DNA of 64,000 nt from RUG12783 sp946409545 (GCA_946409545.1 CAMJWT010000001.1:79437-143436), one strand, 5' to 3'; counted from the first letter of the stretch, positions 34,602 to 44,892 are shown. Program-made: numbers and translations. The notes: generated by a model from the letters alone, not told the origin.

Positions 34602-34901
34602 ATGGAATTCTTGATTAAATATAATTTTACAAAGAAAGATATTGAAACAATTGAAAAAAGTATAACAGAAACAGAATTAAGAAATGTTAAAATGAATGCC
34701 AATAATATTGTTCAAGTAGTTGATTATTTAACTTCACTTGGAATAACTAAAGATACAATGAGAGATTTATTTATCTATCAAATTGGTATCTTCCATAGAA
34801 CTAAAGGTGAACTTGAACAAGTATTTGATGAATATGAAATTGAATCAATTGTTAAATCATTAAATTATGATGTTAACACAATTGATATGGTTGAATTTTA
34901 A
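34602..34901 (+). CDS. Unknown small helical protein (99 aa)
   Basis: Third gene of the operon, one base after the previous stop, with GGGAGGTAAATAAT before the ATG. It resembles the repeat units at the C-terminus of the 715 aa protein (FTKKDIETIEKSITE..., VVDYLTSLGITKDTMRDLFIYQ), so it may be a detached piece of the same repeat domain. Confidence 0.6.
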   Translation: MEFLIKYNFTKKDIETIEKSITETELRNVKMNANNIVQVVDYLTSLGITKDTMRDLFIYQIGIFHRTKGELEQVFDEYEIESIVKSLNYDVNTIDMVEF

Positions 34902-34952
34902 AAATATCTTGCATTTATAAAATAATTAAGTTAAAATAAATAACAATGAAAG

Positions 34953-34992
34953 GAGTAACTATATTTATTTTTAAAATAGTTACTCTTTTTTT
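34953..34992 (+). terminator. Terminator of the unknown operon
   Basis: GAGTAACTAT / ATAGTTACTC with a 13-base loop and a T-run. Confidence 0.8.
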
Positions 34993-35074
34993 GTTTAAAA
35001 TAATGCAAATGTCATAAATGTGTCTAGCATATTGACAAAATAAAAGAAAATTGATTATTTCCTTTCTTTTTTGT

Positions 35075-35103
35075 TGACTAGAAATATTATTTGTGTTATT
35101 AAT
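35075..35103 (+). promoter_or_regulatory. Candidate rpoBC promoter
   Basis: TTGACT, 17 bases, TATTAA in the 270-base gap before rpoB. A second -10 (TATAAT at 35128-35133) and a TTGACA (35033) are also present, so more than one start is likely. Confidence 0.5.
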
Positions 35104-35120
35104 ATATGTTGGCGACATAT
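35104..35120 (+). promoter_or_regulatory. Dyad ATATGT-N5-ACATAT ahead of rpoB
   Basis: Perfect 6-base inverted repeat with spacer TGGCG, just downstream of one candidate -10 and upstream of another. Could be an operator or a small RNA hairpin. Confidence 0.35.
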
Positions 35121-35173
35121 TATTTTGTATAATATGTAATAGTAAAAAATAATACGTAATGGGGTGAATTTTA

Positions 35174-38100
35174 ATGGCTTATAAGCTAGTTAATTGTGGC
35201 GATTATCGTCAAAGAAGATCCTTCTCAAGGATAAAGAAAAGTTATGAATTAAAAGATTTACTTGAAATTCAAAAAAAGAGTTATCAATGGTTTGTTGATA
35301 CAGGTATAAAAGAAGTATTTGATGACTTGTTCCCCGTAGAAAATTTCTCTGGAACTCTATCATTAGAATTTGGTGATTATCATTTTGATGAACCAAGATA
35401 TTCAATTAAAGAAAGTAAGGATAGAGAGTCTACTTATGCAGCTCCACTTAAGATTGATGTTAGATTATTTAATCATGAAACCGGTGAAGTAAAAGAACAA
35501 GAAATATTCTTAGGTGATATGCCAGTAATGACGGATAGTGGTACTTTCATTATCAATGGTGCAGAACGTGTAATTGTATCTCAATTAGTAAGAAGTCCAA
35601 GTGTATACTTTAATCGTGAAATTGATAAGAGTGGTAGAAGTTTAATTACATCACAAATTATTCCAACACGTGGTACATGGTTAGAATTCGAAACTGATGC
35701 TAGAGATGTTGTATATGTTCGTATTGATAGAACAAGAAAAGTAGCTTTAACTACCCTTTTACGTGCTTTTGGTTTATCTAGTGACGAAGATATTTACAAA
35801 GTCTTTGGTAAAGATCCATATATTGAAAATACAATAGCTAAAGATAGTACAAGAAATACTGATGAAGCTTTAATTGAAATATATGAAAAATTAAGACCAG
35901 GAGAACCTAGTACACTTGATAGTTCTAAAAACCAAATTATTACAAGATTCTTTGATGAATTCCGTTATGATTTAGCCCGTGTAGGACGTTATAAATTTAA
36001 TAGAAAGTTAAATGTAACAGATAGATTATTAAATCAAACTTTAGCAGAAGATATTAAAGTTGATAATGAAGTTAAATTTGCTAAAGATACATTAATTACA
36101 AAAGATGTCTTAGAAGAAATGAAGACTATCTTTAATAGTGGTTATAATTTAAAACCAGCTAAGATTAATGAAGAATTAGATACTTATGGAAATATTCAAA
36201 CAATTAAGATTTATAATCCTAATGATAAGAAAGAAAAATTAATTGTAATCGGTAATGATTATAATATAGATGTTAAGAGATTAACTATTAGTGATGTTTA
36301 TGCATCAGTAAGTTATTACTTAAACTTATTACATGGTGTTGGTAACTTCGATGAAATTGACCATTTAGGTAATCGTCGTATTAGACAAGTAGGAGAATTA
36401 TTACAAAATCAATTTAGAATTGGTGTAGCTCGTATGGAAAGAGTTATTCGTGAACGTATGACTACTCAAGAAATGGATGAAGTAACTCCTAAAACATTAA
36501 TTAATATAAGACCAGTTACAGCTGCTATGAAAGAGTTCTTTGGTTCATCACAACTTTCACAATTCATGGATCAAACGAACCCACTTGCAGAATTAACTAA
36601 TAAACGTCGTCTATCTGCTTTAGGTCCAGGTGGATTATCAAGAGATAGAGCTGGTGTTGAAGTACGTGACGTTAACCCTTCACATTATGGACGTATTTGT
36701 CCTATTGAATCACCAGAAGGACAAAATATTGGTCTTATTACTTCACTTGCTAGTTACGCTAAAATTGATGAATATGGATTTATTATGACTCCATATCGTA
36801 AGGTTGAAAATAAGAAATTAACTGATGAAGTTGTTTATTTAACAGCCGATGAAGAACAAGATTATGTTATTTCACAAGCTACTATTGAAGTAGATGATAA
36901 ATTTAATATTGTACCTGAAAAAGTAACAGCTCGTTATAAAGGTGAAAATATTATTACTAAATCAGAAGATGTTGATTATGTCGATGTATCACCACAACAA
37001 GTAGTTGCTGTAACAACAAGTTGTATTCCATTCCTAGAACACGATGATGCAACTCGTGCTTTGATGGGTGCAAACATGCAACGTCAATCAGTACCATTAC
37101 TTAGAAGTGAAGCTCCATTTGTTGGAACAGGTGTAGAATATGCAGCTGCTCGTGACTCTGGTGCTGTAGTTCTTGCTAAAGCAGATGGTGTTGTTGATTA
37201 TGTTGATGCTAAGAAGATTGTTATTAAAAATGCTAAGGGACAAGATGTTTATTATATGTCTAACTATGAGTTATCAAACTCTGGTTCTATTTCACATCAA
37301 CGTCCAATTGTTCATGTAGGTGATAAGATTAAACGTGGTCAAACAATTGCTGATGGACCAAGTACTAATCAAGGTGAACTTGCCCTAGGTAAGAATATGG
37401 TTGTTGCCTTCATGACATTTAATGGTTATAACTATGAAGATGCCGTTGTATTAAATGAAAATTTAGTTAAAGACGATGTATTCACATCACTTTATCTAGA
37501 AGATTATCAAATGCAATGTCGTGATACCAAATTAGGTCCTGAAGAGATTACTCGTGATATTCCAAATGTTAGTGAAGAATCTCGTAAGAACTTAGACGAA
37601 AATGGTATTGTAATGATTGGTACAGAAGTACATGAAGGTGATATCTTAGTTGGTAAAGTAACTCCAAAAGGTATGGCTGAACTTACTTCAGAAGAAAAAT
37701 TATTACATGCTATCTTCGGTGAAAAAACAAGAGAAGTTCGTGATACATCACTTCGTGTTCCACATGGTGGCGATGGTATTGTTCACGATGTTAAGATATA
37801 TAGTAGAAAAGATAATGATGAATTACCAGCTGGTGTTTCTAAAGTTATTAGAATTTATATAATTCAAAAACGTAAGATTCAAGTTGGTGATAAGATGTCT
37901 GGTCGTCATGGTAATAAAGGTGTTATTTCACTTATTCTTCCACAAGAAGATATGCCATTCTTACCAGATGGTCGTCCAGTTGATGTAATGTTAAACCCAA
38001 TGGGTGTTCCATCACGTATGAATATTGGACAAATCCTAGAACTTCATTTAGGTATGGCTGCTAAGAAATTAGGAGTTTACTGTGCTACACCAGTATTTGA

Positions 38101-38773
38101 TGGTGCAACAATAGATGATGTTCATGAAATGATGGCTGAAGCTCATATGGAACCAGATGGAAAGACTGTTTTATATAATGGTCGTACTGGTGAACCATTT
38201 GATAATCGTGTATCAGTTGGTGTTATGTATATGATTAAACTACACCACATGGTAGATGATAAACTTCATGCAAGAAGTACAGGTCCTTATTCATTAGTAA
38301 CTCAACAACCACTTGGAGGTAAAGCTCAATTTGGTGGTCAAAGATTTGGTGAGATGGAAGTTTGGGCTCTATATGCTTATGGAGCTGCTCATACATTACA
38401 AGAAATCTTAACTGTTAAGTCTGATGATGTAATTGGTCGTGTTAAAGTATATGAATCAATTATTAAAGGACAAGATGTTAATAGAGCTGGTGTTCCAGAA
38501 TCATTTAGAGTTCTTATGAAAGAATTCCAAGCTTTAGGCTTAGACTTAAAGATTGTTAATGATGATGGTGAAATACTAGATCTTAAAGAAATTGAAGAAG
38601 ATGAGGATAAAGAAGATATTAATCCAAATCTTGATGAGGTTGAATTAAATCCTGTTGTCAAAGATGTTGAACCAGATGATGACTGGGAAGAAGAATCAGA
38701 ATTTGATGATGAGGATAGTTTAGATGATATCGATGATGAAGATATTGATTTAGATGAAGGAGGGGAATTCTAA
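35174..38773 (+). CDS. rpoB: RNA polymerase beta subunit
   Basis: 1199 residues, full length for Bacillota. Recognisable: the rifampicin region SSQLSQFMDQTNPLAELTNKRRLSALGPGG, RICPIESPEGQNIGL, GYNYEDAVVLNE, DKMSGRHGNKGV and the C-terminal clamp GGQRFGEMEVWALYAYGAAHTL. The last ~50 residues are a strongly acidic tail. Rif-region residues look wild type. The start follows GGGGTGAATTTTA. It overlaps rpoC by one base. Upstream there is no rplKAJL cluster, the usual neighbour. Confidence 0.98.
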   Translation: MAYKLVNCGDYRQRRSFSRIKKSYELKDLLEIQKKSYQWFVDTGIKEVFDDLFPVENFSGTLSLEFGDYHFDEPRYSIKESKDRESTYAAPLKIDVRLFNHETGEVKEQEIFLGDMPVMTDSGTFIINGAERVIVSQLVRSPSVYFNREIDKSGRSLITSQIIPTRGTWLEFETDARDVVYVRIDRTRKVALTTLLRAFGLSSDEDIYKVFGKDPYIENTIAKDSTRNTDEALIEIYEKLRPGEPSTLDSSKNQIITRFFDEFRYDLARVGRYKFNRKLNVTDRLLNQTLAEDIKVDNEVKFAKDTLITKDVLEEMKTIFNSGYNLKPAKINEELDTYGNIQTIKIYNPNDKKEKLIVIGNDYNIDVKRLTISDVYASVSYYLNLLHGVGNFDEIDHLGNRRIRQVGELLQNQFRIGVARMERVIRERMTTQEMDEVTPKTLINIRPVTAAMKEFFGSSQLSQFMDQTNPLAELTNKRRLSALGPGGLSRDRAGVEVRDVNPSHYGRICPIESPEGQNIGLITSLASYAKIDEYGFIMTPYRKVENKKLTDEVVYLTADEEQDYVISQATIEVDDKFNIVPEKVTARYKGENIITKSEDVDYVDVSPQQVVAVTTSCIPFLEHDDATRALMGANMQRQSVPLLRSEAPFVGTGVEYAAARDSGAVVLAKADGVVDYVDAKKIVIKNAKGQDVYYMSNYELSNSGSISHQRPIVHVGDKIKRGQTIADGPSTNQGELALGKNMVVAFMTFNGYNYEDAVVLNENLVKDDVFTSLYLEDYQMQCRDTKLGPEEITRDIPNVSEESRKNLDENGIVMIGTEVHEGDILVGKVTPKGMAELTSEEKLLHAIFGEKTREVRDTSLRVPHGGDGIVHDVKIYSRKDNDELPAGVSKVIRIYIIQKRKIQVGDKMSGRHGNKGVISLILPQEDMPFLPDGRPVDVMLNPMGVPSRMNIGQILELHLGMAAKKLGVYCATPVFDGATIDDVHEMMAEAHMEPDGKTVLYNGRTGEPFDNRVSVGVMYMIKLHHMVDDKLHARSTGPYSLVTQQPLGGKAQFGGQRFGEMEVWALYAYGAAHTLQEILTVKSDDVIGRVKVYESIIKGQDVNRAGVPESFRVLMKEFQALGLDLKIVNDDGEILDLKEIEEDEDKEDINPNLDEVELNPVVKDVEPDDDWEEESEFDDEDSLDDIDDEDIDLDEGGEF

Positions 38774-41700
38774 TGATAGATGTTAATAAATTTGCTGCAT
38801 TAAAAATAGGAATTGCATCTCCTGAAATGATTAGATCATGGAGTTATGGTGAGGTTAAAAAACCTGAAACTATTAACTACCGTACATTACGTCCTGAACG
38901 TGATGGATTATTCTGTGAAAAAATCTTTGGACCAACTAAAGATTTTGAATGTGCCTGTGGTAAATACAAACGTGTTCGTTATAAGAACATCGTTTGTGAC
39001 CGCTGTGGCGTTGAAGTAACAAGAAGTAAAGTACGTCGTGAACGTATGGGTCATATTGAACTTGCTACACCTGTATCACATATTTGGTACTTTAAAGGTG
39101 TTCCATCTAGAATGGGTCTAGTTCTTGATATGTCACCACGTGACTTAGAGGAAGTATTATACTTTGTTAGTTATGTTGTAATTGATAAAGGTATTGCTCC
39201 ACTTGAAAATAAGCAAACATTATCTGAAAAGGAATATCGTGCATATTATGAAAAATATGGTGATGGTTTCAAAGTAGGTATGGGTGCTGAAGCTATCAAA
39301 GAATTATTAAAACAAGTTAATATTGAAGAAGAAATTAATAAGATTAAAGAAGAGCTTGAAGGTGCTCAAGGACAAAAACGTATTCGTTTAATTAAGAGAC
39401 TTGATGTACTTAATGCTTTCTATCAATCTGATAATAAACCTGAATGGATGATTCTAGATTGTATTCCAGTAATACCTCCAGAATTACGTCCTATGATTCA
39501 ACTAGATGGTGGAAGATTTGCAACAAGTGACTTAAACGATTTATATCGTCGTGTTATTAACCGTAATAACCGTTTAAAGAAGTTAATTGATTTAAATGCT
39601 CCACAAATCATTATTCAAAATGAAAAACGTATGCTTCAAGAAGCAGTTGACTCATTATTTGACAATGGTAGACGTGGAAGAAGTGTCACTGGTGCGGGAA
39701 ATCGTCCATTGAAATCACTTTCTAGTATGTTAAAAGGTAAACAAGGTCGTTTCCGTCAAAACTTATTAGGTAAACGTGTTGACTATTCAGGTCGTTCAGT
39801 TATCGTCGTTGGACCAGATCTTAAGATGTATCAATGTGGTATTCCAAAAGATATGGCTCTTGAGTTATTTAAACCACATGTTATTCATGCGTTAACAACA
39901 AGAAGAAAAGATAGTGCTGAACCAATTTGTTCAAATATTAAAGCTGCTAAACGTTTAATAGAAAATAAAGATCCTCAAGTATGGGATATTGTAGAAGATG
40001 TTATTAAAGAGCATCCAGTTCTATTAAACCGTGCGCCAACTTTACATAGATTAGGTATTCAAGCATTTGAACCTATTCTAATTGGTGGTAAAGCAATTAG
40101 ACTTCATCCACTTGTTTGTACAGCATTCAATGCTGACTTCGATGGTGACCAGATGGCTGTACATGTACCTCTATCTGAAGAAGCTATTGCAGAAGCTCGT
40201 TTATTAATGTTAGGTGCTAATAATATCCTACATCCAAAAGATGGATCTCCAATTGTTACTCCATCACAAGATATGGTATTAGGTAATTATTACATAACAA
40301 TGGAAAAAGCAGGATTAGAGGGTGAAGGTAGAGTATTTAAAAACTCTAACGAAGCTATTATGGCTTACGAAAGACGTGAGATTACGCTTCATACAAGAAT
40401 CGCTGTTCCTGTTCGTTCATTTAAACATAAGTTATTTATTGAAGAACAAAAAGATAAATATTTAGTAACAACTCCAGGTAAATTAATCTTTAATGAAATT
40501 TTACCAGATTCATTTGCGTTCATTAATGAACCAACTGATGAAAATATTACAACAATGACACCAAACAAATATTTCTTAAATATGGGAGTTAATATTAAAG
40601 AAGAAATCGCTAAGATGCCTCTAGTTAAGCCTTTTGCTAAAGGAACTCTAGAAAGTATCATTGCGCAAACATTCAAACGTTATAGAACTACAGAAACAAG
40701 TATCATGCTTGATAGACTAAAAGATTTAGGATTCAAGTATTCAACACTTGCAGGTATCACTGTTTCTGCTGCTGATGTTAAAACTAGTGTTAAGAAAGGT
40801 GAAATCATTGCAAGTTCTAATAAACTTGTTGATACTGTTAATAAACAATATACTCGTGGTTTAATAACTAATGAAGAACGTTATAATAAAGTAATTGAAA
40901 TATGGAATAATGCTAAAGCTGAAGTTCAAAAAGAACTAGAAGTTTATGCAAAAGAAGATGTTGATAATCCAATCTTCATGATGATGAACTCTAAAGCTCG
41001 TGGTAATATTTCTAACTTTACGCAACTTGCTGGTATGCGTGGCTTGATGGCTAAACCAGATGGTACCCCAGTTGAAATCCCAGTTACATCTAACTTCGTA
41101 GAAGGACTATCTGTTGATGAATTCTTCTTATCAACACATGGTGCTCGTAAAGGATCTGCCGATACTGCTCTTAAGACAGCTGACTCAGGTTACTTAACAA
41201 GACGTTTAGTTGATGTAGCTCAAGATATTATTGTTAAGGAAGATGATTGTGGCACTGATCAAGGTGTTATGGTTCATGCCTTCATTAATGATAAGAATGG
41301 TTCTGTAATTGAAAAATTATATGACCGTATTGTTGGTCGTTATGCAAGTAAACAAGTTGTTAATCCAAAGAATGGAAAAGTACTTGTTGAACGTAATGAT
41401 TTAATTACTGAAAGTATTGCTGAAAAAATAGTAGATGCTGGTATTACTGAAGTAGAAGTTCGTTCACTTCTTACATGTAACACACCAAATGGTGTATGTT
41501 GTAAATGTTATGGACGTAACCTTGCTACTGGAAATATCGTTGAAGTTGGTGAAGCTATTGGTGTTATGGCTGCTCAATCTATCGGTGAGCCAGGTACCCA
41601 ATTAACAATGCGTACCTTCCATACTGGTGGTGTTGCTGGTGAAGAAGATATTACACAAGGTCTTCCTCGTGTACAAGAATTATTCGAAGCTCGTAACCCT

Positions 41701-42423
41701 AAAGGTAAAGCTACTATTGCGGAAATTTCAGGAAAAGTTACAAAAATCACTGAAGATCATGGTAAGTTCAAGATCGTTGTTGAAAATAAATTAGAGACAA
41801 AAGAACATGTAACTAACTATGGATCTAAACTTCGTGTAGAAAAAGGTGATATGGTTGTTCCTGGTGATAAATTAACTGAAGGTGCTATTAGCCCTAAAGA
41901 ATTATTAACCGTAACTGACCCACTTACTACACAAGAATATATCTTAAAAGAAGTACAAAACGCTTATCGTAGTCAAGGTGTTGAAATTTCTGATAAACAC
42001 GTTGAAGTTATCGCTAAACGTATGATTGATAAGATTAGAGTTGTTGATGGTGGAGACACATATTTACTTCCTGGTTCTCTTGTTAACTTCCATGAATTTA
42101 CTGATGGAAATAAGAAGATTATCATTGAAGGTAAACGTCCTGCTACTGGTGTACCAGTTCTATTTGGTATTACTAAAGCATCTCTTGGAACTGATTCCTT
42201 CTTATCAGCTGCTTCTTTCCAAGAAACAACACGTATCTTAACAGATGCAGCTATTCGTGGTAAGACTGATAATTTAGTTGGTCTTAAAGAAAATGTTATC
42301 GTTGGTAAACTTATCCCTGCAGGAACTGGTATTAAAGCTTATCAAAAAGTTGATTATGATCTAGCTAACCAATTCGCAGAAGATGAACCAATGGAAGCAC
42401 TTGAAAACGAATTTATGGAATAA
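38773..42423 (+). CDS. rpoC: RNA polymerase beta' subunit
   Basis: 1216 residues. N-terminal zinc site (CACGKYKRVRYKNIVCDRCG, about 57-76), catalytic Mg motif NADFDGDQMAVH (about 454-465), bridge/trigger region (THGARKGSADTALKTADSGYLTRRL) and the second zinc site with CNTPNGVCCKCYGR. AAGGAGGGGAATTCTA before the ATG lies within the end of rpoB. A terminator follows directly. Confidence 0.98.
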   Translation: MIDVNKFAALKIGIASPEMIRSWSYGEVKKPETINYRTLRPERDGLFCEKIFGPTKDFECACGKYKRVRYKNIVCDRCGVEVTRSKVRRERMGHIELATPVSHIWYFKGVPSRMGLVLDMSPRDLEEVLYFVSYVVIDKGIAPLENKQTLSEKEYRAYYEKYGDGFKVGMGAEAIKELLKQVNIEEEINKIKEELEGAQGQKRIRLIKRLDVLNAFYQSDNKPEWMILDCIPVIPPELRPMIQLDGGRFATSDLNDLYRRVINRNNRLKKLIDLNAPQIIIQNEKRMLQEAVDSLFDNGRRGRSVTGAGNRPLKSLSSMLKGKQGRFRQNLLGKRVDYSGRSVIVVGPDLKMYQCGIPKDMALELFKPHVIHALTTRRKDSAEPICSNIKAAKRLIENKDPQVWDIVEDVIKEHPVLLNRAPTLHRLGIQAFEPILIGGKAIRLHPLVCTAFNADFDGDQMAVHVPLSEEAIAEARLLMLGANNILHPKDGSPIVTPSQDMVLGNYYITMEKAGLEGEGRVFKNSNEAIMAYERREITLHTRIAVPVRSFKHKLFIEEQKDKYLVTTPGKLIFNEILPDSFAFINEPTDENITTMTPNKYFLNMGVNIKEEIAKMPLVKPFAKGTLESIIAQTFKRYRTTETSIMLDRLKDLGFKYSTLAGITVSAADVKTSVKKGEIIASSNKLVDTVNKQYTRGLITNEERYNKVIEIWNNAKAEVQKELEVYAKEDVDNPIFMMMNSKARGNISNFTQLAGMRGLMAKPDGTPVEIPVTSNFVEGLSVDEFFLSTHGARKGSADTALKTADSGYLTRRLVDVAQDIIVKEDDCGTDQGVMVHAFINDKNGSVIEKLYDRIVGRYASKQVVNPKNGKVLVERNDLITESIAEKIVDAGITEVEVRSLLTCNTPNGVCCKCYGRNLATGNIVEVGEAIGVMAAQSIGEPGTQLTMRTFHTGGVAGEEDITQGLPRVQELFEARNPKGKATIAEISGKVTKITEDHGKFKIVVENKLETKEHVTNYGSKLRVEKGDMVVPGDKLTEGAISPKELLTVTDPLTTQEYILKEVQNAYRSQGVEISDKHVEVIAKRMIDKIRVVDGGDTYLLPGSLVNFHEFTDGNKKIIIEGKRPATGVPVLFGITKASLGTDSFLSAASFQETTRILTDAAIRGKTDNLVGLKENVIVGKLIPAGTGIKAYQKVDYDLANQFAEDEPMEALENEFME

Positions 42424-42425
42424 TT

Positions 42426-42455
42426 AAAGATTGAGTTTAACTCAATCTTTTTTTG
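42426..42455 (+). terminator. Terminator of rpoBC
   Basis: AAAGATTGAG / CTCAATCTTT, T-run. Confidence 0.9.
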
Positions 42456-42464
42456 TGGTAAAAT
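42456..42464 (+). promoter_or_regulatory. Extended -10 promoter of pgk
   Basis: TGGTAAAAT (TG-N-TAAAAT), starting directly after the rpoC terminator and its T-tract. Confidence 0.5.
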
Positions 42465-42487
42465 TAATATGAGAATAAGGAGAGTGT

Positions 42488-43657
42488 ATGAAAAATATAA
42501 AGGATTTTGATTTAAATAACAAAAAGGTAATTATAAGAGTAGACTTTAATGTACCTATGAAAGATGGTGTGATTACTGACGATAATCGTATTGTATCAAG
42601 TTTGGAAACAATTAATTATGCCATTAATAATGGAGCTAAAGTAATTCTTATGTCACACTTAGGTAGAGTTAAAGAAGAAAGTGATAAAGAAAAGAATACT
42701 TTATTACCAGTAGCTGAAAAGTTATGTAAGATATTAGATAAAAATGTTTATTTCTCTCATTATACAAGAGGAGAAAAATTAGAAAGTGCTATTAATAATT
42801 TAAAACCAGGAGAAGTTTTATTAATGGAGAATACTCGTTATGAAGACTTAGATGGTAAAAAAGAAAGTGGTAATGACCCTGAGTTAGGTAAATATTGGGC
42901 ATCTCTTGGAGATATCTTCATTAATGATGCTTTTGGAACCTGTCATAGAGCTCATGCATCTAATGTTGGTATTGCGTCATATCTTCCAAGTGGTGTTGGT
43001 TTCTTAGTTCAAAAGGAATTAGATAATATGTTACCAGTTATTAATAATCCTGAATATCCGTTTGTTGTTATTTTAGGTGGAGCTAAAGTAAGTGATAAGA
43101 TTGGTATTATTGAAAATTTAATTGATAAAGTAGATAAAATCTTAATTGGTGGCGGAATGGCTTATACCTTCCTAAAAGCTAAAGGATTAAATGTTGGTAA
43201 TTCCTTAGTAGAAGAAGAAAAACTTGATTATTGTAAAGACTTACTTAAAAAGACGAATAAAATTGTTCTTCCAATCGATCATGTATGTTCTAAAGAAATA
43301 GGTGGAGAAGCAGTAACAAAAGGATTCCTTGATAAAGATGATATTGGCTTAGATATTGGACCTGAAACTGTTAGTATTTTTGAAGCTTATATTAAATCTG
43401 CTAAGACCATTGTATGGAATGGACCATTAGGAGTTTGTGAAAATCCATTGTATACAAACGGAACAATTGGTGTTTGTAAGTTATTAGATAAGAATAACGC
43501 TAAGATTATTGTAGGTGGTGGTGATACAGCAGCTGCTGTTATTTCCCTAGGTTATAAAGATAATGTAACGCATATATCAACAGGTGGTGGAGCATCTCTT
43601 GAATTATTAGAAGGAAAAGAATTACCTGGAGTAGCTATTATTGGCAAGGTGCAATAA
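42488..43657 (+). CDS. pgk: Phosphoglycerate kinase
   Basis: 389 residues: RVDFNVPMKDGVITDDNRI near the start, LMSHLGR, DAFGTCHRAHASN, VILGGAKVSDKIG and the C-terminal GGGDTAAAV and STGGGASLELLEG. It makes ATP from 1,3-bisphosphoglycerate. It overlaps tpiA by one base (TAATG), an operon order known from many Bacillota; gap is elsewhere in the window (5961). Confidence 0.97.
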   Translation: MKNIKDFDLNNKKVIIRVDFNVPMKDGVITDDNRIVSSLETINYAINNGAKVILMSHLGRVKEESDKEKNTLLPVAEKLCKILDKNVYFSHYTRGEKLESAINNLKPGEVLLMENTRYEDLDGKKESGNDPELGKYWASLGDIFINDAFGTCHRAHASNVGIASYLPSGVGFLVQKELDNMLPVINNPEYPFVVILGGAKVSDKIGIIENLIDKVDKILIGGGMAYTFLKAKGLNVGNSLVEEEKLDYCKDLLKKTNKIVLPIDHVCSKEIGGEAVTKGFLDKDDIGLDIGPETVSIFEAYIKSAKTIVWNGPLGVCENPLYTNGTIGVCKLLDKNNAKIIVGGGDTAAAVISLGYKDNVTHISTGGGASLELLEGKELPGVAIIGKVQ

Positions 43658-44370
43658 TGAAAATCCTTGGTTTCAATTTAAAAATGAATCTCCTTCCCCA
43701 TGAAATAGATGATTATATCAAGGAAATAAAAAAGAATAAGTTAGATAATACTATTTTCTTTCCATCCATCATTTATATTGAGAAATTTAATAATAATCAA
43801 ATAACTGTTGGCTCCCAAGATATCGCTTTTAATAAAAATGGAGCTTATACAGGGGATGTATCTATTTATCAATTAAAAGAATTAGGTATTAAATATAGTA
43901 TTGTTGGCCATTCTGAAAGACGAGCTAATTATTATGATGATCGTTACGTTAATAAAAAAATCAAACTATGTATTGATAATGATGTAACCCCATTATTATG
44001 TGTTGGTGAATCTGGTGATGAAAATAGTAAAAATGAAACATATTACATATGTATAGATGAAATCAATAAAGCTTTTGTTGGCAATGATAATTTAGATAAA
44101 GTTATCTTAGTTTATGAACCAATATGGGCTATTGGCAGTGGAAAAACACCAACTAATGATTTTATTGACGAAATTGTTTCTAATATAAAAAAATACGTGT
44201 ATAATAAATATGGAGTTAAGTTGAAAGTACTATATGGTGGAAGTGTAAGTGATGAAAATATTTCAAAACTTATCCAGATAGATAGTGTTGATGGTTTTTT
44301 AGTAGGTGGAAGTTCACTAAAGACAGAATCTATTAAAAAAATGATTGATATTGTAGGGGAGAATAGGTAA
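43657..44370 (+). CDS. tpiA: Triosephosphate isomerase (short form)
   Basis: 237 residues, about a dozen fewer than usual. Catalytic residues are present: Asn/Lys in GFNLKMN (the usual form is GNWKMN; the Trp is Leu here), His in IVGHSERR, Glu in VYEPIWAIGSGK and the phosphate loop YGGSVSDENI plus FLVGGSSL. The missing residues are probably in surface helices (for example after LKMNL). Overlaps both pgk and the HNH-like gene by one base. Confidence 0.94.
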   Translation: MKILGFNLKMNLLPHEIDDYIKEIKKNKLDNTIFFPSIIYIEKFNNNQITVGSQDIAFNKNGAYTGDVSIYQLKELGIKYSIVGHSERRANYYDDRYVNKKIKLCIDNDVTPLLCVGESGDENSKNETYYICIDEINKAFVGNDNLDKVILVYEPIWAIGSGKTPTNDFIDEIVSNIKKYVYNKYGVKLKVLYGGSVSDENISKLIQIDSVDGFLVGGSSLKTESIKKMIDIVGENR

Positions 44371-44858
44371 TGAAGAAAAAACGTCATCAAAAAGGAATAA
44401 AAGATAGAATTACAAGATTTAAAAGAAGAAAAGACAAAGAAAAGCGTAAACAAGAACGAATTTATTCTAATGTGTTACTAAAAATGATTGATATGTATGA
44501 GCCAAATGGTGAGGATTGGATGGGCTTTAAGCTTACAGACAATAATACATATACTTTCCATCACATTCGCGAAAGAAGAGTTGGTGGTAAAGAAGAACTT
44601 GAGAATGGTGCTATTTTAACCCATTTTGGTCATCAATTTTTAAATCATCTTGATTCTCATAACAAAAGAGCTTATAACGATTATCAAGCAATTTTTAGAA
44701 GAATTAATAAATCTCGTGGACCTATTGATGATGATTTAAGAGAAGATATCTATGGTATGATGTTAGATACCTTCTACTATAATGAATATGGTTTATCTAA
44801 AGAAGTATTACAGTATTATGAACCATTTCTTGAAAAACCTAAAGTTAAAAAATTGTAA
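44370..44858 (+). CDS. HNH-like protein in the glycolytic operon (162 aa)
   Basis: Very basic N-terminus (about 1-30, KKKRHQKGIKDR...RRKDKEKRKQER), then a segment YTFHHIRERRVGG...NGAILTHFGHQFLN (about 62-94) with the His-His-x(n)-Asn-x(n)-His spacing of HNH endonuclease folds, and a helical C-terminus. The basic tail suggests nucleic-acid binding. It begins in a one-base overlap with tpiA. Whether it cuts DNA or RNA, or only binds, is not visible. There are no phage or intron hallmarks around it. Confidence 0.6.
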   Translation: MKKKRHQKGIKDRITRFKRRKDKEKRKQERIYSNVLLKMIDMYEPNGEDWMGFKLTDNNTYTFHHIRERRVGGKEELENGAILTHFGHQFLNHLDSHNKRAYNDYQAIFRRINKSRGPIDDDLREDIYGMMLDTFYYNEYGLSKEVLQYYEPFLEKPKVKKL

Positions 44859-44892
44859 AGAGTAATCTTTAATGTAGTTTATAAGAGGAAAA

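Noticed and set aside
34946..35017. A 23-codon leader peptide frame ahead of rpoB
   Set aside because: Its ATG precedes AAAGGAG instead of following it, and the frame runs through the terminator hairpin; chance is enough to explain it.
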